Part shown: piece by piece, positions 10,380 to 22,683 of the stretch | How the letters are laid out: each line of letters opens with the position of its first letter | Position numbering within the stretch: position 1 is the first letter of the stretch | Assembly: GCF_000204055.1 (NCBI RefSeq) | Contig: NW_006768789.1 | Span: 259,692 to 323,691 of the forward strand | Length of the DNA: 64,000 nucleotides | Source of the DNA: Melampsora larici-populina 98AG31 | Lineage: Eukaryota; Basidiomycota; Pucciniomycetes; Pucciniales; Melampsoraceae | Direction of reading: 5' to 3' | Position numbers and translations under genes: made by a program | Notes under the pieces: generated by a model | Databases searched by the model: none | What the model saw: the letters and a program-made list of their open reading frames with translations, nothing else | Told to the model about the DNA's origin: nothing

Positions 10380-10920
10380 CAAATTGATAGGAACATCTTT
10401 TGAAAGAACATCCTCGATTTTGAACAAGATCAATGTCTGATCCTTCAACTGACAATAATCCAAATGAGATTAGCTGTTGTTGAAGATCAATAGGAAAATG
10501 TTCTATCCGATGATACACAAAAAGATTGAAATAAACTTTTGAATCTTGGACGAGATCGATACCTATGTATTTGAATCGATTTCTGATGTTAACTGTGGAC
10601 CGAGTTCAAGAATTAAATCGATCACATTCAAAGACCGATAGGAACAAGTTCAATTTGATGATATGTACAAAAAAGATAGAATCAGCTCTTGGATCTTGAA
10701 CGAGATCAATATTGATTTGAATCAATCTCTGATGTTAATTGTGGACTCAGTCAATTACATTCAAAAGATTGATAGGAACAAGTTCTATCCAATGATACAA
10801 AAAAGCTCTTGTATCTTAAACAAGATCAATATTTATCTAAGTCAATTTATGATGTTGATTGTTGAGCAAGTTTATGAATTAAATGGATTAAATTCAAAGA
10901 TGATCGTTAAAAAGTTGAAT
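10380..10920. repeat. tandem repeat, about 140 bp unit, inside the foldback element
   Basis: Around four diverged units follow one another. Each contains a version of GATCAATAT, then CTGATGTTAATTGTGGA, then GATTGATAGGAACAAGTTC, then a T(A/G)TCCGATGATACA-like block and a CTTGGA or CTTAAACGAGATC block. The first unit is partly diverged. No reading frame spans them. Confidence 0.6.
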
Positions 10921-11144
10921 TAGTTGATTAATAGTGATTCGGATTTCTTCAGATGAATCATGGGGTTGAATGAAGTAATTTGAGAAAAGTTGTTGGGTTG
11001 TTTTGTGGTTGATAAATTTACTTGAAGGGGTACTTGAGGTGAAGCTTGTCAGGCATGCTGTGATGGTGGATGTCCCAAAGTCCAGAAAGCCAGAACGTAT
11101 TCTGGATTTCTGGCTTCGTGGAAAAGTTGTTCTGGAACCTTTGT

Positions 11145-14100
11145 CAACACCGGGTAAGCAACGCACGCCGTTGCTGTTGAGGGGCGTTGCGCTGCGGTTT
11201 TATTGACCAGCAGCGCAGCAGAAGTTGCGGGTACTTGTTGCTCCCCGGTCCGTAACGCACCAGGGCGCCGGGAAAACCTTTTTTTTACACAGGAGCAGCG
11301 TTACAGCTAAAGTAGCTCCCGGCCCCGCAACATTTGCTGATGTTGCGGGGCTAAAATTCCCGATTGAGCAAGGAATGACGCAAGGGAGCCCAATTCGTCA
11401 ATACCTTCACCAACACCACCCAAACCATCACCAATACCGCTTCAATATCTACGTAAATACGATTTCCTGCCGGTTGAAGGCACTAACACTCCCAATGGGG
11501 ACTCGACGCAGGCAAATCGGTCGGCTCCCACAAGCAGGAGACGCAGAAAAAGGGGTTGAGTGTCACCTAGTCTTATTATACACCGATCCGAAGGAAGGTG
11601 AGGCACCCTTCTTCCCTTCCGATTAACAAGTTTTTCGTTTCCATCTTATCTTCAACCCACATATGTTCAGTTCAACTTAGTAAAAGTATTGTTGACAAGT
11701 TTTCATTTACATCTTCTCTCTTTCATCAAATCTCTTACATCTTCTCTCTTTCATCAAATCTCACCTTTGTCTCCTCTTATCTTTTCTATCGGTCGACCAT
11801 CATTAGGCATCGCTTCTCTCATTTCTCTTGTCTCATCTATCAGTCAAACTACATCAGCTATTAATATCAACTCCAACATGTCGTCTGTGACATCCGAACG
11901 CCCAATTCGAGATCGCAAGCAGACCAGTAATCCATCTATGGTCAACCCCTCACCTGATTCCCGCCGACGTGTCTCACTTGATAACAACACCTCAATCAAT
12001 CCGTCTACAAGCAAGCATAAGCAGAAGACCATCAACCATACACTAGACACCTCAGATAACGAATCGGTGCTTGCAACCAAAAAAAGAAAGCGTGTTGAGG
12101 AGATTGAGAGCGAATCATCTGACAACGTGGTGGAAGTGGTCAAGAAGAAGAAGAAAAGTAAGGCCTCTACTTCGAGTCGTAAACAAAAAGCCAAAGAGAA
12201 AGTTCTAGACAAGGTCAGTGTTTTGTTAGTGGTGCTTTTAGTCAATGATTTCAGTGCACTGAAATCAATCATTGTTATTGGCCTCGACATCACGAAGAAC
12301 ATCACTAGGGAAATGCTAATTGCTGATTCCGATCCCGAGGATGCAATAATCAATGCAATCAACGCTAAGAAGAGGCCCGAGAACCCCTCTACTGATCTTG
12401 CCAAGCTTAGAGCTTATTTCCATGCCCTGTTTTTTGGCACGTTGGATGTGAGTCTATATGGTTTTAATTTCATTCTTTTGCTTTATCTCTTAAATTTTGT
12501 TCACATATGTTTTTTTTTCAAACAGAGTCGATCAAAGCCACCGCTCAGCTATGCATGTCGATTCTGCCACAGGGATAAAACTCACCCGGTGCGAGTTAGT
12601 TACACCAATCTTACTGGAAACCTGAAGGTCCACCGATATGGATCTACTCAAGATGGACGCTCAGACGTAGGATGCAGTGGACGTCTCAGAGCTCAAGCCG
12701 AAGAACCGAATCTATGTGTTCCTCTCTCGGTGGCTGAAACCCGTAAGGCATCAGCAACCGGAAGTGGTCCCATGGACTCCTTTGTCGTCGCCACCGCCAA
12801 TGTCACATACTCCAATCAGATCTTAAATCAGATGGCTTGTACGTGGCTTATACGACACGCTCAACCTTGGAATCGTTTGGAGGATCCCATCCTTCGGGGC
12901 ATGGTGCGTTATCTTCGCAAGGACGCCTCCCTCAACGGTCGTCGATGGGCGGCTGATGAGGCCAAAAAGATAAATGTCTCGTTGAAGGACTCAGTGTTTT
13001 CGGAACTGAAGGTTAGTCATGTTCAACTCTTTAATTGATATATATAAATATTGATTACATCAATCTTATCTACGCAACATCTTCGATATAGGCTCTGAAA
13101 TCGAAAATCAACCTCATTCACGATGGCTGGACCACGAAGGGTAACCGCCACACGTTCATCGGAGCCTCAGTAACATTCGTGGACAGCAACTGGAAGTACC
13201 GTGTACGCCACCTCACTATGAAGGTGGTCACTTGGCATCACCACGGACCGTGGCTGGCCGAACCGATGGCTAACCTTCTGATCAAACGTGGTCTGTACCA
13301 AAAGATGAGTCTGATTTGATCTTTTCTTTTCTTTATTTCCATTCTAACACTTTATGTTTTCTATTGTCTCACTTGCTTTGCCAGACCACGGACTCCGGAT
13401 CAAACAACAAGACGATGGCGAAAGAGATGCATCGGCAGTTTCTTGAAGAAGGTAACTTGAAATATGTATGGGATCCCAATTCCATGCATATTTTTTGTTT
13501 CTGTCACAAGTTGGCACTTATTGTCAACACGGGTTTGGCTGCGCTGGGTGTGAAAGCACCACCTCCCATCAAGGTGAAGCAAGCTGATCGTGGAAACTTT
13601 CCATCGATTGGAACTATCATGGAGGAAGATGAGGAGGAAGAAGTTGGTAGCAAGGACCCAAACTTAGCAGACACCGAAGAACCCGAGCACGACCCTCAAG
13701 ACCTTGATCTGCCAGAAACCGAGGTTCCTGAACTTGACGATGAGGGTGAATGGAACGCCGCGGATGCCGAAGAGGAAGAAGACTTTCCTGAACTCTCAAC
13801 TGTCGGTAAAGAAGTTCTCCCTACGCACCGTCGAGAAGCAAACAATGTCGACTACATATTGCGCAAGGTATTTATCTCATTACCATCCTCTTAAATATTT
13901 TTCATTTAATTAATTTACTGATGAAATGAACATCAGGTTGATTTTATCACCCGGCATATAACTAGATCTGCAGCTTGGAGAAATGAATTCAAACAAGTCG
14001 CTGCCTCCAAAGGTTTCAATGGATCCCTGATCGCTGGTTATGGGATCTGTTGGAACATTAAATATCAAAGCCGGCATAAAGCTTGGCTTGCTAGAGCGGT

Positions 14101-15647
14101 AAGATGGAATTTTTGACAACGTACCAGCTGTCCACCGCTGACACCTTTCTTGATTCCATCAATAGGTCATTGATGAGTTATGTCGAAATGATTTGAATAT
14201 GGTCCATTCAAAAAATCGACCTTTACGCAAAAACAAAAAGCCTTACGGATACTTTCATGAGCTTGAGATGACAACATCCGAGTGGGCCCAAGTCCGTAAA
14301 ATCAACAATGAACTTGAGGTACATGTTTTTCTTTGTTTTATTGATTGCTTTTAGTTCTTACACTGACACCACCTTAATTGATTTCATGTATTCAAGCCTT
14401 TCCTTAGGATGACTTTGCTCATGGAGGGCGATGGCCCAACGGGCTGTATGGTAATCCCCCAATACGTGGAACTCCGCTCGTCCCTTGAAAAGAAGATTGA
14501 ACCTTTAAGCACCAGTGATGCCCTCTACCCAATGCTTTGCAAGATGAAAGAAAAGACGGTCGAGTACTTGCAAGAAGCCTTGGGATGCGAAACACTTGTG
14601 ATGGCCACAGTGCTTCATCCATTCTTTTGGCTTAAGTTCTTTGCAAAGTGGTTCGGTGAGAACTCTGTGGTGACAATCCAAGCTGAAGCGACTTTGCGAA
14701 GGCTTCATCGACAATATGAACTAGAATATCCTCTGAATGCAACATCCAACAAAGCGCCTCGGACTACCAACAGCCAGAACCCTGCAACATCATCACCGAG
14801 GCCTGACATCTTCTGCGAGGATTTGGACAAGGATGCACAGATCGAAGAAGCTGAAGACATCCAGATCAAGAACTACTTGCAGCGTGTCGATAAAATGAAG
14901 GCTGACGAGTACAATGTGCAAGATCCTGCTTCCGGCCTTGCATGGTGGGAGGTGAGTACCACATCTTTGTATGCTTTGTGCTTGTCATCCACATTAAACA
15001 CGTCTGTCCTGTTTAATCTTTAGAAACATGAACGATCTTATCGAATCCTGGCCCTCATGGCCAGAGACTACTTGGCCTCAACAGGCTCGTCATGCGCTCC
15101 CGAGCGCATCTTCTCGTGTGCGTCAAATGTTTGCTCAAGCAGTCGTGGTGGCCTCATTGCAAGAACAATTGAACGTCTGGTATCTAGTAGGCTGTGGCTG
15201 AGGGAAGGTGTGGAGTTGGGTGAGACTTATGAGGAGCTTGTACGAGTTTTCAAAACTTTGGGAATCATAATGACTTGAATTTAGGCGGCAACTTGTTTTT
15301 TTTCATCAAATGTCTAGTTTTCTAGTTTATATTACATTTAAATATTCAATACAAATCAGTTTTTTTGTGATTCCTTCATCTAATTGAATATTTTAACACT
15401 TTTACACCCATGTTGCGTCTTAGCGCTGCTGATAACGCATTGTTGCGATGCGCAACGATGTTGCGCCAGCTTGTTGCTGATAACGGATGCTGCGTAACTG
15501 CTTTGAGCAACGCTACGTCATGGCTCATTTTGGCCTTTTTTTGCGACCGCAACGCTGCCAAAAGCTACACCGTAACAAATACACCATGGGATCAACGCAA
15601 CGCAAAAGGTAGCCGTAGCGCGTTGTTGCGTTGCTTACCCGGTGTTG
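11145..15647. mobile_element. hAT DNA transposon (copy 1)
   Basis: It starts CAACACCGGGTAAGCAACGC and ends with the reverse complement of CAACACCGGGTAAGCAACGC. It is flanked by the 7-bp direct repeat CCTTTGT (11138-11144 and 15648-15654). The terminal ~200 bp on both sides are full of GTTGCG/CGCAAC words, typical of subterminal transposase-binding repeats. It contains one plus-strand transposase gene that looks intact. It landed inside the right arm of the foldback element, so it is the younger insertion. Confidence 0.88.
11878..15278 (+). CDS. hAT transposase with BED finger and an AT-AC intron
   Basis: Nine phase-0 exons join to 934 residues: 11878-12213, 12298-12447, 12526-13011, 13092-13304, 13373-13867, 13937-14098, 14166-14318, 14397-14951 and 15024-15278. 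The first intron acceptor (12297) is the least certain. The N-terminus is basic (K-K-K-R-K-type signals, nuclear). A BED-type zinc finger follows (C173, C176, then histidines near 198). The RNase-H-like core includes the H-D-G-W-T-T and T-T-D-S-G-S-N-N motifs. The C-terminal hAT dimerisation block (APERIFSCASNV region) ends the protein. The intron 13305-13372 starts ATGAGT and ends CAC, not GT-AG. The DDE-like core would cut at the TIRs. No stop or frameshift was seen. Confidence 0.85.
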
Positions 15648-15682
15648 CCTTTGTGGAAAAGTTCCAGAAGAACTTTGTGTAG

Positions 15683-16481
15683 TATAATAGATAAGATGGA
15701 GCCCAGTTGCAATCACAATCAAGTCTGGCATGTATGATTTAATTTTCATATGGCCATTTGATTCTGAAAGAGATTCATTCTGACCTATTGTTGTTGCCAA
15801 TTAGCTTTTTTTGCTACACTTTACTGTCCCTTATTTTTCTAGAATTTGTGATATAGCAGACAGGCAAAACTGAAGTAAGACTCTAGAGCCATGTATATGA
15901 AACAAGTTTCTCATTGGTTTTCTTCTACTTCATTATTTATCTTTCCATGTGATCAGGGATGATGGCAATGTGATGTGCTTTTCAAAATTGGCATTATTCC
16001 ATCTCGGCTTTAGCTTCTTGTTAGATCCTGAGTTGCACTTTTAGCATCTCCAATGTTATTCCTCTGTAGGGACTTCTATCAGAGCTCTGTAAATCAATTC
16101 ATAATTCCTCTTGCTTTTGAAGGAGTTCATGCTGAATTTATTGTTTGCACTCTGGAGATCCTTGATCCTATACCAAGTTTTAAATTGACTATGTACCAAG
16201 AATACGGATAAGTTTAGATGTGGTTCCAGAGGGAATCTAATATGGTGGGAAACCAGGTGCTTAAATCTGGATGGGATTGATAGGGAGTCCTTGATGATGA
16301 AGTTGAACAAAGGAAGTGATGTGTGAAGTTTGAGATGAAGGTTTCAATTTGACTTGATGAAGGAAAATGTGGTGGACCAACCCATCATAAATACAGTTAA
16401 GCTTAAGTTTAGAGTGACTCAACACTTTTTATTCGATCGATCGGATTCTTCAACTTTCTCAATCTCAATCACAAACACAAA
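15683..16481. other. intergenic, probable promoter region
   Basis: Spacer between the foldback element and the de-N-acetylase gene. The minus-strand frame at 16056-16310 has no features and is treated as chance. The last 60 bases before 16482 are pyrimidine-rich with short CAATCTCAATC runs, typical of a fungal transcription start region. Confidence 0.45.
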
Positions 16482-18270
16482 ATGATAGGACGACGTTCAC
16501 CACCTTCTGGTCTACATCATCGTATCCAACTACAACCCCAACCAAACCAACAAACCCAACAAACCTCAACAAACCAACCCACAAAACCAACTCATACACC
16601 TTACAAACCTATCAGAAGACCTACTAGATTGATTCATCGATTTACAAAAAATTGGTTTATAAAATTAATCATTCTATCAAGTTTGATCTCGATCAGTTTG
16701 TTTTATTGTTTAGTGATTTCTTTTAAAGATTGGCCACCTATTGGAAATAAGTTTACAGAAGAAGGTTTTATTGATCAATTCGAAGGAGATTGGTGGGTTA
16801 GTCCAAATATCACAAGATCTAAACGTGTCTTATTAGTAGTGGCACATCGTTAGGTTGATTTCATCTTCAAATCTAACTAGTTGATCCATTTCACTCAAAC
16901 TGATATATGATGTTTTTTTTCTGTTCTTTCGAATCTTAAGCCGATGATGAATGCTTGTTCTTCTCTCCCACTTTACTTAACCTTTTATTACCTAGATATG
17001 TGAATACTACCGAATTAGAACCTGGCTTTCTCAATTCAACCAGTAATTCAACGAGATCATCATCAAGTTCAGGTCAGAAACCTCGGCCGAACACGCATCC
17101 TATCAATCAGACTTTGCTCACCAGTCCAATAGGTCACATTCTTTCACTTTCATCTGGTAAGATCTTATCCCTAATCCTGATCAAAATTCTCGTAGTCATC
17201 CTGATGATCGCTTGATACCTTTTCCATAGGAAACGCTGATGGATTAGGTTTGAAAAGGACTCGAGAGATGAGAGCTTCATGTTGGGCATTTGGAATCATA
17301 AGTGATCATTGTATAGTGATTGATCATCCGTTCGTGTTTCAAACCTGATAATCCATTTCAAATCCATTTTGACAACTCTTCATTTCTGTATACATACAGG
17401 GAATTACCAGATAGTATGTCGGTGTGGTGGCCTGAGGATAAAATCGCTGAATTTGTAAAACTTTATGTTGAGCTTTGGAAGATTGATTTAGTAAGGCTTT
17501 TGATCAGTTCTTCAAAAGGTTTGATTGGTTATGAACATTCCTGATCATATTTGTGATTCTTTTTGGTATCAAAGGTAATCACTTTCGATCATCACGGTGT
17601 ATCAGGTCATGCAAATCATCGAGCAATCGCAGCTGCCATATCGTAAGTTTGTGATCAACTTCACGATCAAAAGTTTAGCAAACTCTAATAATCTGGTGTA
17701 TACAACAGTCGAATCGTTCATACCGATCCAAGTTTTCCAATGACGATGATGCTAGAATCAAGTTCATTGATTTCGAAATACACCTCTTTATTTTCATTAC
17801 CATTAAGTTTATATCAACATCATCAAATTCGCAAGTCACTTCTTCCTAGCTTCCAACGTCCTCTCTTACATCCTTCAAGAGACTCTGAACGGTTATCTAA
17901 ACTTGTTTCCCAAACCCTTTCACATTTCAATTGTTCTAATCATCATCCAACCATTGAAAAAAACCTTTCGATCCCATCAGTCAACCCAAACGAAACTCTA
18001 CCTGATTTGAAACCCGTTCGAATCACTAATCATAATTTATCTAATCATCATACGATCTTTTTGTCGACTGTTCAACAATATTATGATGCTAGACGGTCTT
18101 TTAATCAACATATTTCTCAAAACGTTTGGTTTCGTAGGTTATGGTGTTTGTTTAGTAAGTATATGTGGATCAATGAATTGAAAAGAGTGGTACCTATTGA
18201 AGATCGATTTGAACCTGATCTAAAAGCTTTAAGTACACCTTTATCTTCTTCTGATTCTTCAAATCAATGA
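16482..18270 (+). CDS. GPI12: N-acetylglucosaminyl-phosphatidylinositol de-N-acetylase (PIG-L/GPI12 family)
   Basis: Six exons (16482-16848, 16941-17156, 17230-17329, 17400-17490, 17575-17642, 17709-18270) encode 467 residues. The enzyme removes acetate from GlcNAc-PI, the second step of GPI-anchor synthesis, at the ER membrane. One transmembrane segment lies near residues 64-82, after a proline- and glutamine-rich N-terminus. The family signature follows: A-H-P-D-D-E at 121-126 (metal binding) and F-D-x-H-G-V-S-G-H-x-N-H at 262-273. The first of these is split by intron 1, and joining the exons restores it exactly, which supports the boundary. The L-S-S-G-N-A-D-G-L-G block is also present. 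The protein is longer than typical PIG-L (about 250-300 residues) because of the N-terminal tail and a serine-rich insert near 150-180 and 310-400. Confidence 0.92.
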
Positions 18271-18871
18271 AGAATATTCTTTGTGGTTTGTTTTGATTTA
18301 TGATTGACACAATAGCATGGGATTCGTGTATTGTTTGTTCTGTTCTGTTCTTTAAAAAAGTTTTGCTTGGTTTTGTAAAAAGAGCTTTTTTGAATTGCAT
18401 GGTATTTTAAGAATCATATCTTTGTTTGGTTGTAACTTAACACTGGAATTTGAAACAAGTCAGTTCAAACTTCAGTCCACTTCTTTCTTTGTACAACAGC
18501 AATAGTTGATCTTAAGAACTGAGGATAAAAATTTGTATGATGTCTTGGTGAAACTTCTTCCTTTGGTTGCCTGATTTGATACAATTTTTGACTTGAGGAT
18601 TTGTTTTATGAACCGTTAACTTGTTGTCCTATGCAACCATTTTGCGGGACAAATCTATGCTGAGCAGATTAGCTTCTATTGTTCTGACATCCACGAAAGT
18701 CTTAGTACAACCCGGACTCCATAATCTGAAGCTTGATACAAAATAAAAGTTGATCGAAATTGATACAGGCTACCCTAAGCTATCAGACTTAAGGTTGGCT
18801 AAGTGAGACTGACTTGCAAGAGCTTGCAAGCTAGCTGCCAAGTTCATGGTCATCAATCTCAGGTCTCAGCC

Positions 18872-20159
18872 ATGTCTACGCAATCTCAGCCTTCAACTTC
18901 GAAACCAGATCCCATTCATATTCTCATTGGTATGTCAAACATTATCAACTCCTATCAGGATCTCGGGCTCAAATCAGTAAACATTGACTGATTGATTTAA
19001 TGTAAAATTCCATTGGATTGGCTTTGAAGTTGGGACAGGTGCCATTGGGGCCTTTTACGGCTCACGTCTTCACCAACCTAATCACCCTCAAAGGCCCGTA
19101 TTGGTTTCCTTAACATGTAGATCAAATTATAAACACGTATCTTCAAATGGATTATCAATGAAAACTCGATCATTTGGCGATTATGAGTTTAAACCATATC
19201 GAGTGTATTCATCTGTGATTTCAGCTTCAAAGAACAATTCACCTAAATGGGATTTCGTAATCCTTTGTACAAAAGTTTTAATAGGAGACATTAATGATTC
19301 TGAAATCTTATTACCTTTATTTAATTCAACTACTCAATCATCAAATCCTACAATAGTTTTGATTCAAAATGGAGTAGGAATCGAAACTATTCATCGTCAA
19401 AGGTTTCCAAATGTTCCAATTATAAGTGGTGTGACGGTTGTAAATGCTGAACAAATCGAACTAGGAGTCGTACGTCAGAATAGATGGACACGAATTAGTC
19501 TTGGATCGTTTCTTGAATTCGAGTATGATGATCAAAAAATCAAAAGTAAAACCCATCAAAATTCAGAACTAGAAACCAAATCGACTCATCAAATTGACCT
19601 TTTAGTTGAATTATTAAAACAAGGTGGGATAAAAGATGCAGAAGTTTATAGTGAAAGAGATTTACAATTGGTGAGATGGCATAAACTTGCAATCAAGTAA
19701 GATTTCTGATTCTTCTGATAGTTTATATCATCAATCTAACCCCACTTTCGATTTGCTCTGATCCGTCTTAGTGCCTCGATGAACCCTTCCTCAATCCTAT
19801 GTGGAGGTCTAACTAACCCAGAAATGGTAGCAGACCCAGCCATACGCATTCATCTAACCGAATGTATGAAAGAAGTACTCAGAGCAGCATGCGTGATTTT
19901 CCAACTCGAAAGCATGCCCACTGGTTTTGCAAGTCCAGAAGAAATCTTGGAATCGATCACTCGAGCCAAAGGTGAAGCTATCAAACCTTCAATGTTAGTG
20001 GATTGGGAACAAAACCGACCCTTGGAGATCGAAGCTATTCTGGCTATTCCGATTAGGATCGCTAAACGGTTTGGAGTGGAGTTGAATCGATTACAATCTA
20101 TGTATGCTTTCTTGAATCAACTTCAACGTCAGAGAACTCATGGGTCTGCAAAGTTGTGA
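18872..20159 (+). CDS. 2-dehydropantoate 2-reductase (ketopantoate reductase)
   Basis: Three exons (18872-18929, 19030-19696, 19772-20159) give 370 residues. The enzyme reduces ketopantoate to pantoate with NADPH, in pantothenate and CoA synthesis. The acceptor at 19029 is chosen over the one at 19038 because it restores the full dinucleotide-binding motif G-T-G-A-I-G at 21-26. The D-F-V-I-L-C-T-K-V strand and I-Q-N-G-V-G turn of the ApbA N-domain follow. The C-terminal helical domain starts near K-L-A-I-N-A-S-M-N-P, the conserved Lys/Asn region, which is also rebuilt correctly across intron 2. It lies 600 bp downstream of the PIG-L gene on the same strand, with no functional link evident. 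Confidence 0.92.
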
Positions 20160-22313
20160 TCGTACATAGTGATCGAAGTGGTTCTTGAGACTTTGGTCTT
20201 TCTCTTATGCTTCATCTTTGATTTTTCCACTTTTAAGTGTTATCTTATTTATATCAGTCAGTTTGATTGTCATCCGACCACCTCATCAATTACTGCGTTT
20301 GTTCTCTTCACCAATGTATCTTTACTTATATATATCTTCATTTCGAATGCTGTATACATATTTTTTATTCCTCACTCTAGTCTTTCATATAAGATCCATG
20401 ATTCAAATTAGATATATAACCTTAACCTAATAAATTATCTTTGAGATTATAGAGAAAGAGATGAAAGAATTTCATTGTTTAGGACCTTTTGTTTTTGAGA
20501 AAAGAAACAAAACAGGTTGTTAAACTAGAGCGAGGTAAACCAAAAGAAAATAGATAGGATCCACTTTAAAGATCATTCAACACTAAATGAAATAGGATTG
20601 AGACTGTTGTACCTTTTAATGCCTAACACTTTCTGAGAAATGGATCAAAAGAAGCCACAGATTAAGAAGTTGTAGTGTACAAACTATATACTGCCTACTT
20701 AGTAAGTAGAGATGAGAAAATTTCAAGGCGAGATGCTTATAAGGCTGTGTATGCTGGATATATTAGCATAGAATTTTATGTTTTGGAAATCCATCAAGTT
20801 TGATTAAAGAAAGATGCAGACTGAAATAAGTATGCGGAAGGATCCGACTCTCTCACTGGCTTTCGGGACTCTTGGGAAGTACGCGGAGTGGTGCCGACTG
20901 CACGCACGAACGGAATCTTATGAATTGCTACTATCTTGAAACTTGAGCAAAACGAAAAGACCCCTGTTGGGGAGGCCTGAGGCCTTACAACTTTATTCTG
21001 TAAACAATTTTTCTGCTTCACACATATAGATGGAAAAAAACACGATTATAATAATTAAAATAAGACTTTTTAAAGGAGACTCTGGATGTACTTTTTTTCT
21101 TAAAAACTTATCAACTAAATTAAAAAATGTAAAATGAGGAAAAAAAGGAATTATATTATGAATAAATTTTTCGCGTTTATATTTTTTTTTATTTTTCTGA
21201 TGGGTGGATGGGCTAGAAAAAAAAAATTAACAATCCTAACGATGGAAATCTTCACGCGCAGAAAAGTGGACTGATGTAATAGAGCTTTGAAACGCGTGTG
21301 TGATTATGGAGATGTGGATCTGGGGATTGAGCATACAACTAGTTGGCAAAGGAAAGTTGAGATTCGAATACTATTGGACCTATCCTGCACAGTTGAGATT
21401 CCACTACTGCTTCGTACTCAGCCCATTGGGGTGTAAGTCTTCCTGCCACACTTTGAAGCTTCCCCAATCCGCTTTCGACATGATACTACAATCATTCGGC
21501 GACTTCCAGTTGACGTTTGTCATGTAACTCCATCCTAACATATTCCACTCCGTTAATCGAACACCAACCTCGAGTAGTAAATCATTTCAACATTTTTCTC
21601 ATTTCAGATGATCCAAATGAATTTATTTAAATGATAATATTTCACTCCCTCATTGAGTAATGTTTGATCTATACACAAAATTGATCATTAATTAGTTAAT
21701 TTGATTTGAACATTAGTTTAAGTTTTAAATCTTTTGTCAATTTTTGGATGAGAGCAGATGAGAGCATCACGGGGTTGCCAGAGATTGGGTATGAGAATGA
21801 GAATGAGAATGAGAATGAGAACAAGATCTGTAAACCAAACATGACCCCGTAGAACTTCAAAGTAAACTTATCCAAGTCCCACACTGCTTCTCACATGCTT
21901 TGAGTGCAGCAAGGGACGTATGACGAAGAGGCACACTTTGGCCTGTGAGGGGAATGAGTTTTTGTACAAGATCATCTGGCTTCCTTACACTTTTTCCCAT
22001 TTGTTGATTTCCATGAGGCAAAGAATTTTTTTGTTTGCCTCTCTGAGGCACATCAATTTATTAAAAAATTACTCCAAGGACTTCAAGGACTCCTCCCTCT
22101 ACTTTCCTTTGAAGTTTGAGGCTTTTGTTGAATTTGCCTTGTATGTATAAACCACTCTCAGTTTTCAAATACAGGTCAAAACCTTTGACAACACTTCAAA
22201 ATCCTGGACTTCAGAAGGAACATGAAAGAGTATTCCTTGGTTTCCTTGGAAATTTTGTTGGTAGAAAGGAGTGTCTCAGAGAGGGGAACACAAAGTCTCT
22301 ATGGTTTACTAAA
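20160..22313. other. intergenic
   Basis: About 2.1 kb without a credible gene. It contains very AT-rich DNA (21040-21200), a short GAGAAT hexanucleotide array (about 21790-21822), and sequence near 21840-22313 that is interrupted by the retroelement and continues beyond it at 28624. Confidence 0.5.
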
Positions 22314-22318
22314 CTCCA

Positions 22319-22497
22319 TGTTACTAGTCCGTCTGTGAAAGGTCTAACACATACATATCACAGATTGAACACTATATTGTATACACACCACTAGCTAGAT
22401 GTTGTTCCTTTTCCTTCATCCGACAATCTCGTAATAGGACTAGACAGTATCAGGATTCCTCACTCCAGTCCCAAAGACCCAACCCTGAGCCTTAACA
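22319..22497 (+). repeat. 5' LTR
   Basis: It runs TGTTACTAG to CCTTAACA. A TATA-like stretch (ACTATATTGTATACAC) lies about 45 bases upstream of ATCCGACAAT (22418-22427), the predicted RNA 5' end. Confidence 0.95.
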
Positions 22498-22508
22498 TAT
22501 TGTCGGAT
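22418..22508 (+). promoter_or_regulatory. self-priming primer site (22499-22508) and its LTR partner (22418-22427)
   Basis: One base after the 5' LTR lies ATTGTCGGAT. Its exact reverse complement, ATCCGACAAT, lies inside the LTR where the transcript should begin. A tRNA primer site would normally start TGG here, and none is present. The arrangement matches the self-priming used by Tf1/sushi-type elements, where the RNA 5' end folds onto the primer site and is cut to start reverse transcription. Confidence 0.7.
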
Positions 22509-22683
22509 CCCTATCGACGGACTGAGGACATAAATTGCAAGAATCAAAAAGAAGAACGAACGTTTAGAAGAAAGAAAAAACAAGATCAGAATCAGAACTA
22601 AGATTAGAATTAGAAAGAAATTCAAGATTTAGACTGCATATCATTGCCGCAAGATCCCCCCGCAACCTTATTTGCTTACTTAA

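Larger units (their letters stand above)
10072..15682. mobile_element. foldback DNA element split by an hAT insertion
   Basis: The left end begins CTACACAAAGTTCTCCTGG. The right end, after removing the hAT element and one target copy, reads as its reverse complement for roughly 95 bp. The shared words include GGAACTTTTCCAC and TTTCCACGAAGCCAG. Without the hAT insert the element is about 1.1 kb (10072-11144 plus 15655-15682). It has no coding capacity, so it is non-autonomous. I could not find an unambiguous target duplication, so its superfamily is open. Confidence 0.65.

Noticed and set aside
12214..12254. First intron of hAT copy 1 ending at TTTCAG (12254)
   Set aside because: The join leads to a stop within 20 codons. 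The acceptor at 12297 keeps phase 0.
13305..13390. AT-AG splicing for hAT copy 1, ending at the CCAG before ACCACG
   Set aside because: It keeps frame in copy 1 but drops conserved residues. The equivalent CTAG site in copy 2 breaks the frame, so AT-AC fits both copies better.
19030..19038. Ketopantoate reductase acceptor at GGGACAG (19038)
   Set aside because: It deletes part of the G-x-G-A-x-G motif. The acceptor at 19029 restores it exactly.
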